Assembly: GCF_000372725.1 (NCBI RefSeq)
Contig: NW_005201412.1
Coordinates: 201,643 to 265,642 of the forward strand
Direction of reading: 5' to 3'
Length of the DNA stretch: 64,000 bases
DNA from: Emiliania huxleyi CCMP1516
Lineage: Eukaryota; Haptophyta; Isochrysidales; Noelaerhabdaceae
Under the pieces are notes generated by a model. The model ran no database searches. It was not told the origin of the DNA and was given only the letters and a program-made list of their open reading frames with translations. Position 1 is the stretch's first letter. Each line of letters starts with the position of its first letter. Shown in pieces: positions 49,858 to 61,218 of the stretch. Both the position numbers and the translations under genes were made by a program.

Positions 49858-52800
49858 GAGGGTGAGCAGTGGCGGGGGGCGGGGAGGAGCACGGGATGTT
49901 TGCGGCGGCGGGGGAGGGGAGGGGCGGCTTGCGGGTGGGGCGTGCCGCGCCTCGAGGGAGGAGTCTCGAGAGCGGAGCTTTCGAATGAGTGGCGCGCGCC
50001 GGGAGCATGGGAGTGGCTGCGCCGGGGGAGTGCGAGACTCTTGGCCAGGCCGCAGGCGGGAGCGAGAGGGGCGGGTCTCGGAGGAGGGCCCTATTCTGCG
50101 CCTCTTGCGGCCGCCTGCGAGGGGAGGTTTCGGTCAGAGGGTGAGGCGCGCTACGGCGCTGCAGGGCTCGGCGGCGGGCGGCGCGAGACGAGCCATCGAG
50201 GTGGCGCCCCACACTCCGCGCACACAACTCACGGCAGGGGAGTCACAGTCACACATGTCCCCGCCGACGATACATCATTTGGATTTGCTGTGTATTCTTG
50301 TTCTTTTTATTTCGCATATGGCGATCAGACGTGCCTCTATCAGTTCACATGTTCGAGCCTTCGTTTGACGTTATGGGTCAAGCGCACACAGGCCGGCTCC
50401 CCCGGCGGAGAGACCGCACACGCGCGCACGAATTGAGAAACCAGCGTGCAGCGAGGGGGCAGGTTGCGTTCGTTTGTCACTCGCCATGCGCGTCCTTGGC
50501 TGACCCTCCAAAACTCCCTCCCCGCCGTTCGCGCGGCTCGGCTTGCGTATGCGGTTGGGAGCTTCGAGGACATGCAGGCGTCCCACCCCCTCCGGCCATC
50601 CCCCCGGCTCCCAAGCGCGCGGCCGCGACGCGCTGCGCACCCTCTATCTTCCGCGCTGCGCCCGCTCTCGGCATGGCCGTCGTCCGCCGAGATCACCTCC
50701 CCTCTTCGCGCCGCAGGTGCACAACCAAGGGCTGGCCACCTCCGTATCCATCATGGTGAAGCCAATGGGCCAAAAAGGTAGAGCGCTCCCCTCTCCCAGG
50801 TGGCCAGAGGGTACACCTCGTGTGCTCGTGTCGGCGTGCTGGGGGGGGCGCCGGTGCGCAAGCCCACTTTCCGGGCGAGCCCGAGGGGGAGGAGGCCGGG
50901 CGAGTGGCAGCAACTCACTGTTAGTGTCCCGGGCGGGCCGCTGCGGCACCGTTTATACGGTTACTGGACCGTGTTCAACGACGTTGAACATTGTTCAACG
51001 TCGTTGAACACTACTTAGGAATGGCCGTAGCTCCTCTCCACGAGCGATTGAGAGGACGTACCAAGTATCGATTCTGTATAGAATTGCAAGGCGCACACGC
51101 TGGTGCAGGCGGCGAGTCGTCGATCCGACTCGTTCCGCCGTGAAGTCGCCGTGAAGGGTCGACAAACAGGGCCATTTTGCCACATTTTGCCCTCTCGCGC
51201 GATCTTCTCGCGTCGGCAAGCGCGCGGGCCAGGATGGGCGAGCCGATCCCGCCACGCTGGACGGGCCAGCGGCTGGCACGCGCCGGCCACCCCGGCGGCG
51301 CGGCGGCCTCATCGCGCTCGTCGTCTGCGAGGCCACCGCTCGGCGTCGCCGCGTCCGACGGCGATGGCGCTTGGCTGTGAGGTGGGATGGCGGCATGGTG
51401 CGCGCGGACGTGGGGGTGGTGCGGGATGCGCGTGTCAGCAAGCATAGTTTCACCTCTACCCACCCCGCAGGCGCGCCGACGTGCTGCCCGAGCGCGTTTG
51501 GAGGCAGCAGCAGCTCCTCGCGAGGCGCCTTCGGAGGGGTGCCACACCCCTTTCCCAGCCGCGCGCGAGTTGAGCTCCGATTTGCGCTCTTTTTCGCACA
51601 CGCCCGACGCTAGTAGGTGAGGATCGACCATCCTCCGCTAGCAGGGCTTCGTCGGGCGCGTCTTCGTCGAGCGGTGGTGCATCTCCCATGCTCCCACCCG
51701 CGCCCTCCTGGCAGCCCGCCCGCGGCCCACACCGACGCCCTCACGGGCTCACCCTAGTCGTAGGTGCGGTTTTTTTGCGTGCCCCCCGTCGATACGGGGC
51801 GCTGGGCGATGGCTGGGCTTGTCGCCGGGCGAGCTGGCCCCTCAGTCGGCCGCGGAGCGGAGATGCGAAATCGAGGCGGCGCGGCCCCTGCGCGCAGCCT
51901 ATCCGGCCGGCGCGCGCATGGTTCCGTAGCCCGTCTAGTGCCTCACTGACCAACTCCAGCGCTACGGTGCACGTGGCCGGTGTGGTACTGGGGCTGGGCA
52001 GCCTTGGGGCCGGCGGAGACCGCCGTCTAGCGGTCGCACTAGTCGGATATCGTTGTTCAACCTGTTTGTTCAACGGTTGTTCAACCATACTTTGAGCCTT
52101 AATTATTAATTCGGGTTTGGGTCTGTGAGGTCGATACTAGCGTCTATAACTTGCCACAAGCATGCTTTACAAAAGTCCTGCGGAGCGGGACTCGCAGAAC
52201 GGCCGTCCGCGCGCGCTGTGAACAGCGCCGTGGTTGAACACTGTTCAACGTCGTTGAACACGTGACGGTCCAGTAACCGTATACGGCCCCTCGTGATGTC
52301 TTTCCGATTTTGCATTGTGAGTCGTCCTCTGGCCAGCCGAGGGGCACCAGAACGGCATGTGTACTGGTGCTGGCTGCGGGTGCGGAACGTTTTTTTTTTT
52401 ACTCGCAACGACGCGCTCTCTTTTCTCCCAGTAAGCTAAAAGTACGTACGTACAAGGAGAGAGAGAGAGAACCCCCTCTCTCTTTTCTCCCAGTAAGCTA
52501 AAAGTACGTACAAGGACACCCTCGGGGGGGACGCTCGGCGCATGTGCGTCACGTCAGGGTGGAGTTGGCAGTGGCCGAGCGTCGTCTCCCAATCGACTCG
52601 CAGCGCGGAGTCGAGGGGTGAAGCGCGTCGCGCTGCGACACTCGAGAGCCGGCGGGATAGCGGATAGCCGTGGGGCGCGGCCGACGTTGAAGTCCTCGAA
52701 GATCCGGTGCGCATTCGTCCTCTGAGACCCACGCGTACAAGAAAGGGGCGAGAACGCGGCCATTCTCCATTGACAATCTAACGCAACCTTGAGCTACAGC

Positions 52801-52977
52801 TAGCCCGTTCTCCACACAGTGCGGAGTCCGGAGAGTGCGCTGTGCGGAGTGCGTGGTGACTGGTGTTTACAATCAGGCGTCAGAGGGAACACGGAACACG
52901 CCGCCGTAGAGCCGTATTGGATACAGTACCACAGTCAGATATCAGATGTCATCTTTTCATGTCACAAACATGTCACG
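49858..52977. other. Gene-poor region
   Basis: No recognisable gene in ~3.1 kb. The main structure is an inverted repeat pair at 50948-51003 and 52235-52290. Duplicate GTACGTACAAGGA / TCTTTTCTCCCAGTAAGCTA blocks lie at 52420-52515. Confidence 0.5.
50948..52290. mobile_element. Candidate DNA element bounded by ~55-bp inverted repeats
   Basis: The left end reads ATACGGTTACTGGACCGTGT then TTCAACGACGTTGAACA; the right end is the reverse complement of the same text with small changes. Additional GTTGTTCAAC motifs sit inside the right side (52045-52088). No transposase frame and no clear target duplication are visible. Confidence 0.5.
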
Positions 52978-54477
52978 TCACTGCATGCGCGCCGTGTCTG
53001 CCTCTTTAAACTCGTCCGAAACCGAACTCGCCAGATCTCCGCGGCTTGCACGACTCCCCTTCGCGTGCTCGACGCGCAGCATGCCGCACGCAGAGCTCTC
53101 CTCGTTGCCGCGCGGCGTGCGGACCGTGCAGATGAGGCCGCGGTCGAGTAGGCGCCGTTGGAAGGCACGCACCGCCTCTGGCTGCGCCGGCCGGAAGAGG
53201 CGTCCCGCGGCGCCCAGCCCCGCGTTTGCGTTGTAAGGGATGAGGTTGACGCGAGTCTTGCCGGGCAGCGGCGCGAGCAACCCGTGCAGGCTGGCCGCCG
53301 CGTCGGCGCCGTCGTTGACTCCGTCGATGAGCGTCACCTCCGCCATGAGGCCTCGGTCGGCCCTCGCCTGGGGCGTCTCTCCCGCACGCGTCGAGGTGCA
53401 GCCGAGGCGTGGTGTAGCCGAGGTGTAGCCGAGAGCTAGCCTGCAACGTCTCCCCCCACGCGTCGCGCAGCTCGCTCATCCGGTGGCGCGTTGTCGGCAC
53501 GAGCAGTCTGCGCAGCCGGTCGTCTGCCGCGTGCACCGACCAGGCCAGCCGCGCGGGCAGCGGCTCCAGCGCGCGGATGTGTCCCGGCGACGGTCCGACA
53601 GTTGAGACGCAGACGTACGAGCGGCCTGAGGCGGCGAGGGCGCGGCGTGTGAGGGGTACCGGCGGATGGGGGCGGGTGGAGGCGGAGAGTGGGCAGGCGC
53701 CGAGCTGGAAGCCGAAGGGGTGGACCATCGCATGCAGCGCGCGCGACACCTGGAGGTGCCGACAAAGCGGCTTCACAGCTCACCACCTCGCCTTCTCTGT
53801 CTCTCTCCAGGTGATAGAGCCTCCTCCACGTTGTCCGCCGGCTCGCCCATGCCCATGAACACCTGCACGCGACGCCGCACGGCTCTCTGGCCGCGAGAAG
53901 AGAAAGGGGCAGAGGGCTGGGAAGCTCACCACATTCCTCAGCGGCGGCATGCCGTGCTGCCGGACGGCGGCGGCGGCGGCGTGCAGCTGCGCGAGGATCT
54001 CGTCGGCGGCGAGGGAGCGGAGTAGGCCCATCGTGCCAGTGGCGCAAAAGGTGCAGCCCTGTCGACAGCCGACCTGCGAAGAGACGCACAGCGTGGAGAA
54101 TGCTCCCTGCGGAATGATGACGGCCTGATAGCAGGGCCAGGCGTCAGGCGCGCGACAGCAGAAGGTGCCACTCAGTGCAGGCGCAGTCAGCGCGCCTCAA
54201 CCTCGTCGCCGCGCCGCAGTCGGAGAAGCAGCTTGCGAGTGCCACATGCGGAGACGGTGGACGTGAGAAGCGAGTGAGGCGGCTGCGCCGAGAAGGCCAG
54301 CTCGAGCGCGTGCCGCGCCTTGTGGCCAAGCCCTGAAGACTCCTCGAACGGGTCCCGGCCGTCTCGCAGCTGGCTCCAGACAATCTTGGCGCGGCCAGAG
54401 CCGCCGAGAAGGTCGGCCGCGGCGGTGGGCGGGACGGCCAGCAGGGGAGGTCGACTCGACTGGCCCAGCAATCCCAT
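52978..54477 (-). CDS. rlmN: RlmN-type radical SAM rRNA/tRNA adenine methyltransferase
   Basis: Makes 2-methyladenosine in rRNA or tRNA with a 4Fe-4S cluster and S-adenosylmethionine. Six exons: 54196-54477, 53930-54124, 53821-53862, 53701-53749, 53441-53625, 52978-53367 (380 residues; E. coli RlmN 384). Motifs: [20 protein letters not shown] (first Cys plus the C-x3-C-x2-C cluster), [63 protein letters not shown] (second mechanistic Cys). The introns rule out bacterial contamination; a plastid or mitochondrial origin is likely, but no clear transit peptide is seen. Introns: 54125-54195 GC, 53863-53929 GT, 53750-53820 GC, 53626-53700 GC, 53368-53440 GC. Confidence 0.92.
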
Positions 54478-55066
54478 GTGAGCTGCCGCTATGAAGAAGT
54501 CGATTTCCTTTGCTTGCTGAGTCTTTGTCCTTGTTTCTATTTATCGTTATGTGATTTTTTTGGAAATCGAGCAACATAAGCCGCGAATTGGCCAGGCGGG
54601 TGCGGCTAGCCTCTTTGGACAGGGTGGCCCGCCACAACGACCCCTGGAATTGTGACTCGCGCTTTCCTCCCGCTTTGTTTTTGTTTGTCTTTTTTGTGTA
54701 TGACTCTGTGTCTTGATCTGCCGACAACCGAGACAGCGCAGTGAGCCAGAAAAGAATGACTCTACTGAGAGCTGTTGGTTGCCGCTCGATTCACAGCACA
54801 GTGCGTAACAAAAGGGTTGCAACCTGGTAATAAGACGGCTCGCAGTCGGTAACCTCACACAAAAACACAACCCCGGACCCAAGACGCACAAGCAAGCACA
54901 AGAAAGGAGACACCGTACTCGAGTAAGCTCACATAAACGCACAACCCCTGACCCAAGTGCCAAGACGCACAAGCTCAGACAGTCGAGAAAGGGATAGACA
55001 GCAACGACAGTCAGAAGTCAGCGATGGGTCCCAGGGCGAATGCGGCATCACCCTAGAGGCATCACC
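54478..55066. repeat. Repeat R4 (empty site) and a diverged tandem pair
   Basis: 54540-54660 is the uninterrupted counterpart of the repeat at 14526-14750. At 54850-54975 a ~75-base unit (ACACAACCCCGGACCCAAGA...) is repeated with changes; part of it (CACAAAAACACAACCCCGGA) also lies inside an intron at about 60239-60260. Confidence 0.65.
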
Positions 55067-55350
<284 letters not shown>

Positions 55351-56306
55351 ACACGTACATGTACATGTACATGCAAAGCGGGCAGAGGGCTTTGTTTGTT
55401 TTCCGGCAAACAAAAAGGAAATAAACAGAGGGTCCCCAGCACTTTGCGTCGTCTGAACCACAGCGTCCATAGTTTCTCTTCTTATCCGTTACCATGTAGA
55501 GCAAGGTCGAGGGCGGGCCCTTTCGGGCTCGGGCCGCCCTCTCGCCCGCCCCTCTGCGGGGCTTGCACGAGCGAAACCGCCGCAGTCTCCGAGATCAGAA
55601 GGCGAGCCAGAGCTCCAGCAGACAGCACCTCGCGCCCGAGCGCCGAGGCCCTCCTCCTCCTGGCGTGGGTCGGTTGTGCATCCCTCCGGGGGCCCCTCTG
55701 CGCCGGGGAGGCGTTGTTGGAGGCTAGGACGCAAGCGTCCGTCGCCCTTTTCAAACTCGGGGCCCACTCCGCTACGCTCCGACCCGAATTTTGAGGGCCT
55801 GAAAAGTTTAAGGTGTTGCTGCGCAAAAGGGTGGGGAGCCGCGGCGGCGCCGCAGGCGCGGGCGCGCAGTGGAAGCACGCTAGCCATACATGTTCACGCA
55901 GAGAAGCTGACGGTCGGGGTCGTGACGGCTCGAGGGTGCGCACACTAGCGGCCGGACGCCTCACCCGCGGACGCCTCACCCGCACGCGCACCCTCCAACA
56001 TCGCCGCCGAGCCCAACGCCCTGCCGTCAATCTCGACGAGCGCCGCACACCTGCGCGGACAGTGGGCAGACGTTGCCGCCTTGTGTCCTCGTGTGCCCGG
56101 AAAGCCTCGAGCCGGCGCGCACCGGTGGCAGCGCAGGATGAGGCGGCAGCAGTGGAGGGTTGGGGCGCATTTGAAGGCGCTGGCCCCGACGCGCCATTAA
56201 CTGGGTCGGGGTGGTTCCTCACCCCTCTGGTTTCAGTCAAGCGGGAAGAGTCTGTGCAAGGGGGGCGGATGGGGCTGGCTGCGTCACCTTGGAGCATGAA
56301 AGGTTC
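55351..56306. repeat. Repeat R5 (copy 2) and surroundings
   Basis: 55668-55850 is the inverted copy of 34809-34980. The long minus-strand frame across 55482-56297 includes this repeat and is judged non-coding. Confidence 0.55.
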
Positions 56307-56552
56307 CTACAGTAAGGCTACTCGAGTACGCAGCACCTTGGCTTGGCCCCCGAGCGGGAGGCGGTCGACGACGCGCAGCATGGCGGTGAGCGCAGCCTGA
56401 CGACGCGTCTTGATGGACGGATCCTTCTGCCGGCTGACCAATTCCGCCCACCTCTTGACCGGCGGCTTCGTCACCAACATGCGCTCGAGAGGCGGAGCAG
56501 CCTCGATGCGATCCAGTTCGGTAGCTATCTTGTCGCGCAGCGCATCGTCAAA
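56307..56552 (-). CDS. Possible orphan exon
   Basis: An 81-codon open stretch reads FDDALRDKIATELDRIEAAP, PLERMLVTKPPVKRWAELVS, RQKDPSIKTRRQAALTAMLR and ends in TAG. It is helix-rich and protein-like but has no start and no neighbour exon that I could join. Confidence 0.3.
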   Translation of the reverse strand, partial: FDDALRDKIATELDRIEAAPPLERMLVTKPPVKRWAELVSRQKDPSIKTRRQAALTAMLRVVDRLPLGGQAKVLRTRVALL

Positions 56553-57779
56553 AGGCAGGTGTTACAGGCGTACAGGTTACGGCCGTCCACGGCGGACATC
56601 ATGGTTTCTGCCGGTATTCGGATTTTGCGATTTGTTCGTGTGGGGGTATATTGCAGATTTGTCAATGGTACCGCGTCTGCGACGCGGGCGCCTTGCGGGC
56701 AGAGCCCTTAGCCACCCTTTATATCTTGCGCGGTCAGTACTACGCATCCGCTCCTCACAGTCGCACGCGCCGCGGCGCGGCGCGTGCGACTGTCTTTGTT
56801 TGAAGTTAAAAGTCGAATCAGAGCGGCGTCGGCGCTGCCCTCCGTTTTCCTCCCCTGGCCCCCCGTCCGGCACCGCTCCGGGACGCACGCCGGCGAAGCA
56901 CCATCAATCTGCTGTACGGCCCCGGCATCTCCTTCCCAGGCTTAGCTAGACTGAGAGATATTGTGCATATGGTCAGTCTCTTCAATATATACACTGACAC
57001 TGAACCTCCCAGAGCTCGTCCCGGTCCGTCACGGCCATCCTCGGCCTCCGGAGGGCCCCCGGCCGCGGCGCGGTGCGGCGGCGTCACAAATCCGACGGCA
57101 GAGCACCGGGACGCGGTCGGGCGATCTGAGGCCCAACTAGGCGTGTGCATTGCCCATCCAGGGCTATCGCCTGGACCCATCAACAGGCGCCTGCGGAGTT
57201 GTGATCACGAGGTGTTGTTTGTTCCACACCTGCCCAACCATTGTGCAGCACAGTAATCGCGCGGAACTGCGAAAGGATACCACCGGACATATGTCAAGAC
57301 TTCAAGTTAGGAGTAAAGGGCACGCCTCTCTCCTCCTCAAAAATAGCAGTCCACCTTCGGGCAAATGTAACATGTTCGTTCGGTAGAGGTATTAGTATTG
57401 CTACTCGAGTAAACATCTCTCTCTCTCTCTAAGTATGTATGTAACTATAGTGAGAGGATCTAGGTTTGGGGCAGAGCGAGGGAGACTTTTCGGCGGTCGT
57501 GGAGTAAGAGCTACATACTTCAACCTCATTCATACACTGAAAATGTTGAGTGAGGAGCGACCCCGCAACACCAGCCTCGCTGTGGGCCAGAAGATCGGAG
57601 AGAGAGAGATTTTGTTTTTTGAAGATCGGCGGCCCGCGAGGCACGCCGGCGTGCGCGTGGAACGCACGCGTGTGAGAGAGTCTGTGAGACGAACGAACGA
57701 TCGCAAGAGCTCTAAGTAAATGAGCAGAGGGGTGAGGGGGAGGACGCGTGGTGGCGCTGGCCTGGAGTTCTGAAGCTCA
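56553..57779. other. Intergenic with short repeats
   Basis: A 35-bp perfect hairpin (CAGTCGCACGCGCCG / CGGCGCGTGCGACTG) lies at 56758-56792. GTAAGAGCTACATAC at about 57506 recalls the end of R1. No gene is seen. Confidence 0.45.
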
Positions 57780-58006
57780 CCCATTAAGGAAGTGAGGTAC
57801 TGCTCCGCCCACCCTGATCCTGCTGAACAAGCTCCTCTTGTAGCTCGATCGCTCACACCGCCACCACCGCCGACGTCTCCCAGTGAGACGATGCTCGATG
57901 GAGAGGGGGGGCGACACTGCTTCAGCAGCGTGCACCTCGATCCTGTACCGTGTTTGTTATGACCCCCCCAATGAACACACCAGTGAGAGAGGGCGAGACG
58001 ATCGAG
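57780..58006 (-). repeat. Dispersed repeat R3, uninterrupted (pre-insertion) copy
   Basis: Inverted match to 1551-1703 joined directly to 2259-2313. The target sequence CGATCGAGCTACAAGA is present once (57836-57851), which marks the empty site for element E1 copy A. Confidence 0.8.
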
Positions 58007-58294
58007 GGGCCCGTACCATGCGGAATCGACCCTATCCAGTGCTCAAGTGCTCAAGTAATGAGCAGGCCGCTGCTTGCTAGCAGCCAGGCAGGCAGCTCGC
58101 TAGCCAGCCAGCTAGCTAGTTAGTAAAGCCGTCCCGACCGACGACCATACTCCCCCATCCATGCCGGTCCAACGATGGTTTCTTAGGTTGTTTCGTCAAT
58201 CTCACTTTACGCTTTACCGCGCCAATCTGCAATCAATCGTTCGAATCGTCCCAAACGCAAACCCAAATTCCCCGGCGGCGTAGACTCTGCGCAG

Positions 58295-59325
58295 ATGATG
58301 AAGAGGGGAGTGCGCGGCAAGGCAAGGTCATCCGCTAAAGACACCAAAGCTGTCTCAACTGAAACGGACGTGCAGGATGCGCCAGTCAGCCGGGAGCGAT
58401 TGCGCACCATCTTTGACAAGTTTGACGTGGATGGGACCGGCAGCCTCGCGATCGACGATTTGGTGTCCCTCTACAGGCCTTTCGCGGAAACGACGGTGCT
58501 TCGCGCGTCGCTGGAGGCGGCTGATACCGAGACCGATGGCTCGTTATCATTTGAGCAGTTCTCCTCGGCCTATGATCAGTTCTGGAGAAAGCGCAAGGCA
58601 AAAGCGCCAAAAACTACTCCACTGGAGGCAGGGCTACCAGAGGGTATGCAGAGTCGCGCGGTGGAGTCGACGGTGGAGGAGGCGCGTGCGCGCGCGGAGG
58701 AGGCCGAAGCCAGCGCAGAGGAGGCCAAACAGCACCTCGAGACGTTGGACATGGAGCACAACGCGCTGACCCTGCGCATCTCCGCGCTGGAGGCAAGGGT
58801 GCGAAGACTCCTCCAGCCAGGCCCAATCCACCCTCCCGAGAGCACCGACGCATTCCCACCCGGAGGTGAGTGGGCCCTCCCGACCGTTCTGCCTTGCGCG
58901 TTTGCCAGGTGCGTGACATCGAGGAGCGCCGCATCAGTGAGGAGGCGGCGAAGGCGATCAAGGATGAGGTGGTTAGGCGAAAGCAGGAGGTAAAACGGCT
59001 GACGCGTGCGCAGGGTGCCAAGGGGGACTACGTGCTCGTCAACGACCCGCCGGGGTCTGCGCCCGTCAAGGCCACCAGTTTCTCAGGCGGCGACGCCGAG
59101 GCGGCTGCGCGGCGCGCTGCCAAGCAGCTACCGTACAAACAGCGCTGGATCCTTTATCGTGACAATGGTGACAGCTTCAAAGAAGTAGTGCGAGGAGGAA
59201 TCGGCGGCGTCATGGGAGCGAACAAAAACATTGAGAAGCACGTGAAAGAAGTGGTTCTCCCGCAGAAGAAGGCAAAGTTGCAGAACCAGCTGGAGAGAGC
59301 GCTGAATGAAGGGGCGAAAGTCTGA
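58295..59325 (+). CDS. EF-hand and coiled-coil protein
   Basis: Two exons, 58295-58798 and 58909-59325 (306 residues), joined by a GT-AG intron. Residues ~38-60 hold an EF-hand: IFDKFDVDGTGSLAIDDLVS with Asp/Asp/Thr/Ser ligands and a closing Asp. A second, weaker hand is DTETDGSLSFEQFSSAYDQF. Residues ~115-210 are charged and heptad-like (AEEAEASAEEAKQHLETLDM ... RRISEEAAKAIKDEVVRRKQ), a coiled coil. The C-terminal part (KQLPYKQRWILYRDNGDSFK ... GANKNIEKHVKEVVLPQKKA) is basic and unknown. It is likely a calcium-responsive structural or signalling protein. The start is the first of two adjacent ATGs. Confidence 0.8.
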
Positions 59326-59980
59326 GCTCTGGTGCTGTGCGTGCCGTCTGGCCGAAGGCTCCCTCCAGCCATATCTCGTGGTGTGTGCACTGCACAGTGT
59401 GGTTTCTTTATCTACATCGATGTAGGTCACGAGGCCCCGCCGTGCAGGGCGCTACGGGCTCCGGCCGGACGTGGCAGCGGCGGAGCGTCGCGACTCCGCC
59501 CTTTTCCTTTTTCGCCCAACACGCTATCCACCGTCACCGACCCTGCCGCCAGCGCCGCGGCTTCGCGCCGCGCGCACTCACGCTAGGGCGCTCGCTCACC
59601 GCATCTCGGTTTGCGCATTGAGCTCTGAGGCCCCCATCACGCCGGGGATCCACGCCACGGCCGGCGAGGCGTCCCGGCCGGAGACCAAGGATTGAGGCAC
59701 CTGCGTCGTGGAGGACGATCGACTCGGCAAGACCCTCGCCATCACCAGCCTCTACCCGGAAAACCGCATCCGCAATTTCCGCTCATCGCTTTGCGCATTC
59801 CGCAGATCCCTCAGGGAGACGCGTTCCTCCCTCAGCCATCGGCGGCGACCTCTTCGCTCTAGGCTTAGCTCGCCGTTTCCGTGGGCCGGCGAAAGAGTGC
59901 CCATCTCTCCTGTAGGTGGCGAGCTAAGCGCGGCTGACTCTGTGCCAGTCGAGACGCCGACTCCGGCAGCGGTGCTACGC
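59326..59980. other. Intergenic / possible upstream exon
   Basis: A frame 59708-59980 lacks an ATG start but is open into the kinase fragment. No N-lobe of a kinase is present in this stretch on either strand. Confidence 0.35.
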
Positions 59981-60900
59981 ATGAGTGCGAAGCAAGGCAA
60001 GCTCAAGGCGGCGATGCATGGTTTGGCTGAGGAGATGCGCAGCGCCTCCAACGCGGTTGTGAACGCCGTCGAGAGGAGGACCGCAATTGATCTCGATCGC
60101 GACGGTGACGTGGGCGTTGCTGGATCGTCAAGAAAGAGTGAACCCGCCGGCCAGTGGATGGAGAAGGCGACTGGAACGCCCGCTTTCTACGCACCCGAGA
60201 TGTGCGTCAAGGGCGGTGCGCCTGGCCCGCTGGGCTTCACACAAAAACACAACCCCGGACCTTCACCCACCCTCCGGAAACAGACCCTCTTAACACCTGT
60301 ACTGCTCGCGCCAGGCTACCTTGGCAAGCCCGCCGATATTTGGGCGGCGGGCGTCACCCTCTGCCAGCTCACTGGGAGCAATCCCTTTGCTGCCCCCGAC
60401 CTGCCCGAAACATTCCGACGCATCCAGACAGAGGAGCCAACCCTGCCTGGCCACGCCTCGCCTGAGCTCCTCGCCCTTCTGAGGCGCGAGCCGCTGGCCG
60501 CTGCTGCCACCGCTGCGCCCGAATCTGCGGCTGCCGAAGCTTAACGTGCCCTTCCGCTTTTAGGAGCATGCTCTGCAAGCGGGTTGAAGCGCGAGCAACG
60601 ATGAACGATTTGCGTTCCGACCCGTGGGTGACCGATGGGGGTCGATTCCCGTTGCCGCCTGCTTCGGAGGGAACTATCGAGGTTGACGAGGACGAGGTGG
60701 CGCAGGCAGTCACCCTGCTGCAAATCGGGTCGGTTGCGCTCGTAGTGCAGTCGGTGGCGAAGTTCAAGCGGCTGCTTCAGACCGAGGATGCTACACCGGC
60801 CGGCCCAATGGCTGGAAAGTCGCCCTCGAATCGATCGATCCCCGCAAACACGGTCTCCCTTTGTCTTGGTGAGAGCACGGTCTCCCTTTGTCATTGGTGA
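59981..60900 (+). pseudogene. Protein kinase C-lobe fragment fused to DLDRDGDVG segment
   Basis: Exons about 59981-60224, 60315-60483, 60564-60900, with GC-AG introns 60225-60314 and 60484-60563. The joined frame reads GTPAFYAPEMCVKGGAPG, YLGKPADIWAAGVTLCQLTG, SNPFAAPDLPETFRRIQTEE, ELLALLRSMLCKRVEARATM and DLRSDPWVTDGG: activation segment to last helix of a kinase, most like the CaMKK/Snf1-activating group. The ATP loop, VAIK Lys, HRD and DFG are absent. Upstream instead lies MSAKQGKLKAAMHGLAEEMR ... ERRTAIDLDRDGDVGVAG, whose Asp-rich loop recalls the gene at 17.2 kb. It is either a truncated kinase or a chimera; as it stands it cannot catalyse phosphorylation. Confidence 0.6.
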
Positions 60901-61218
60901 GAGCACTGCTCTTGACGGGGGGAAGCCGTCAATCAGCGTACGTACATTATTCTTGTACCCTGCATAACCCATGCTATCTTTGGTAGCGCGGGTGTCGTCG
61001 AGCGCACACTTCTGCAAAATAAGCAGCCCCCGCGCGGGCCTCCAGCGCCCACACTTGATCACAGGTCACAGCAGCCGCTCCCCGCTCATTGACGGGGCCG
61101 TCCCACGCTCAACGGGATCCATCGCGGCGCGCGACTGCGCGCGCATTGACAGAGCCGCATCCCGCATCCGACGCGATTCATCCTCCAAAGCGTTGAGCTG
61201 CGACGCCTATAGGACGCC
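60901..61218. other. Intergenic between convergent genes
   Basis: Short stretch without gene; likely 3' UTRs. Confidence 0.4.

Noticed and set aside
55482-56297. 271-codon minus-strand ORF
   Set aside because: It spans dispersed repeat R5, is low-complexity Arg/Ala/Pro, and has no family signal.
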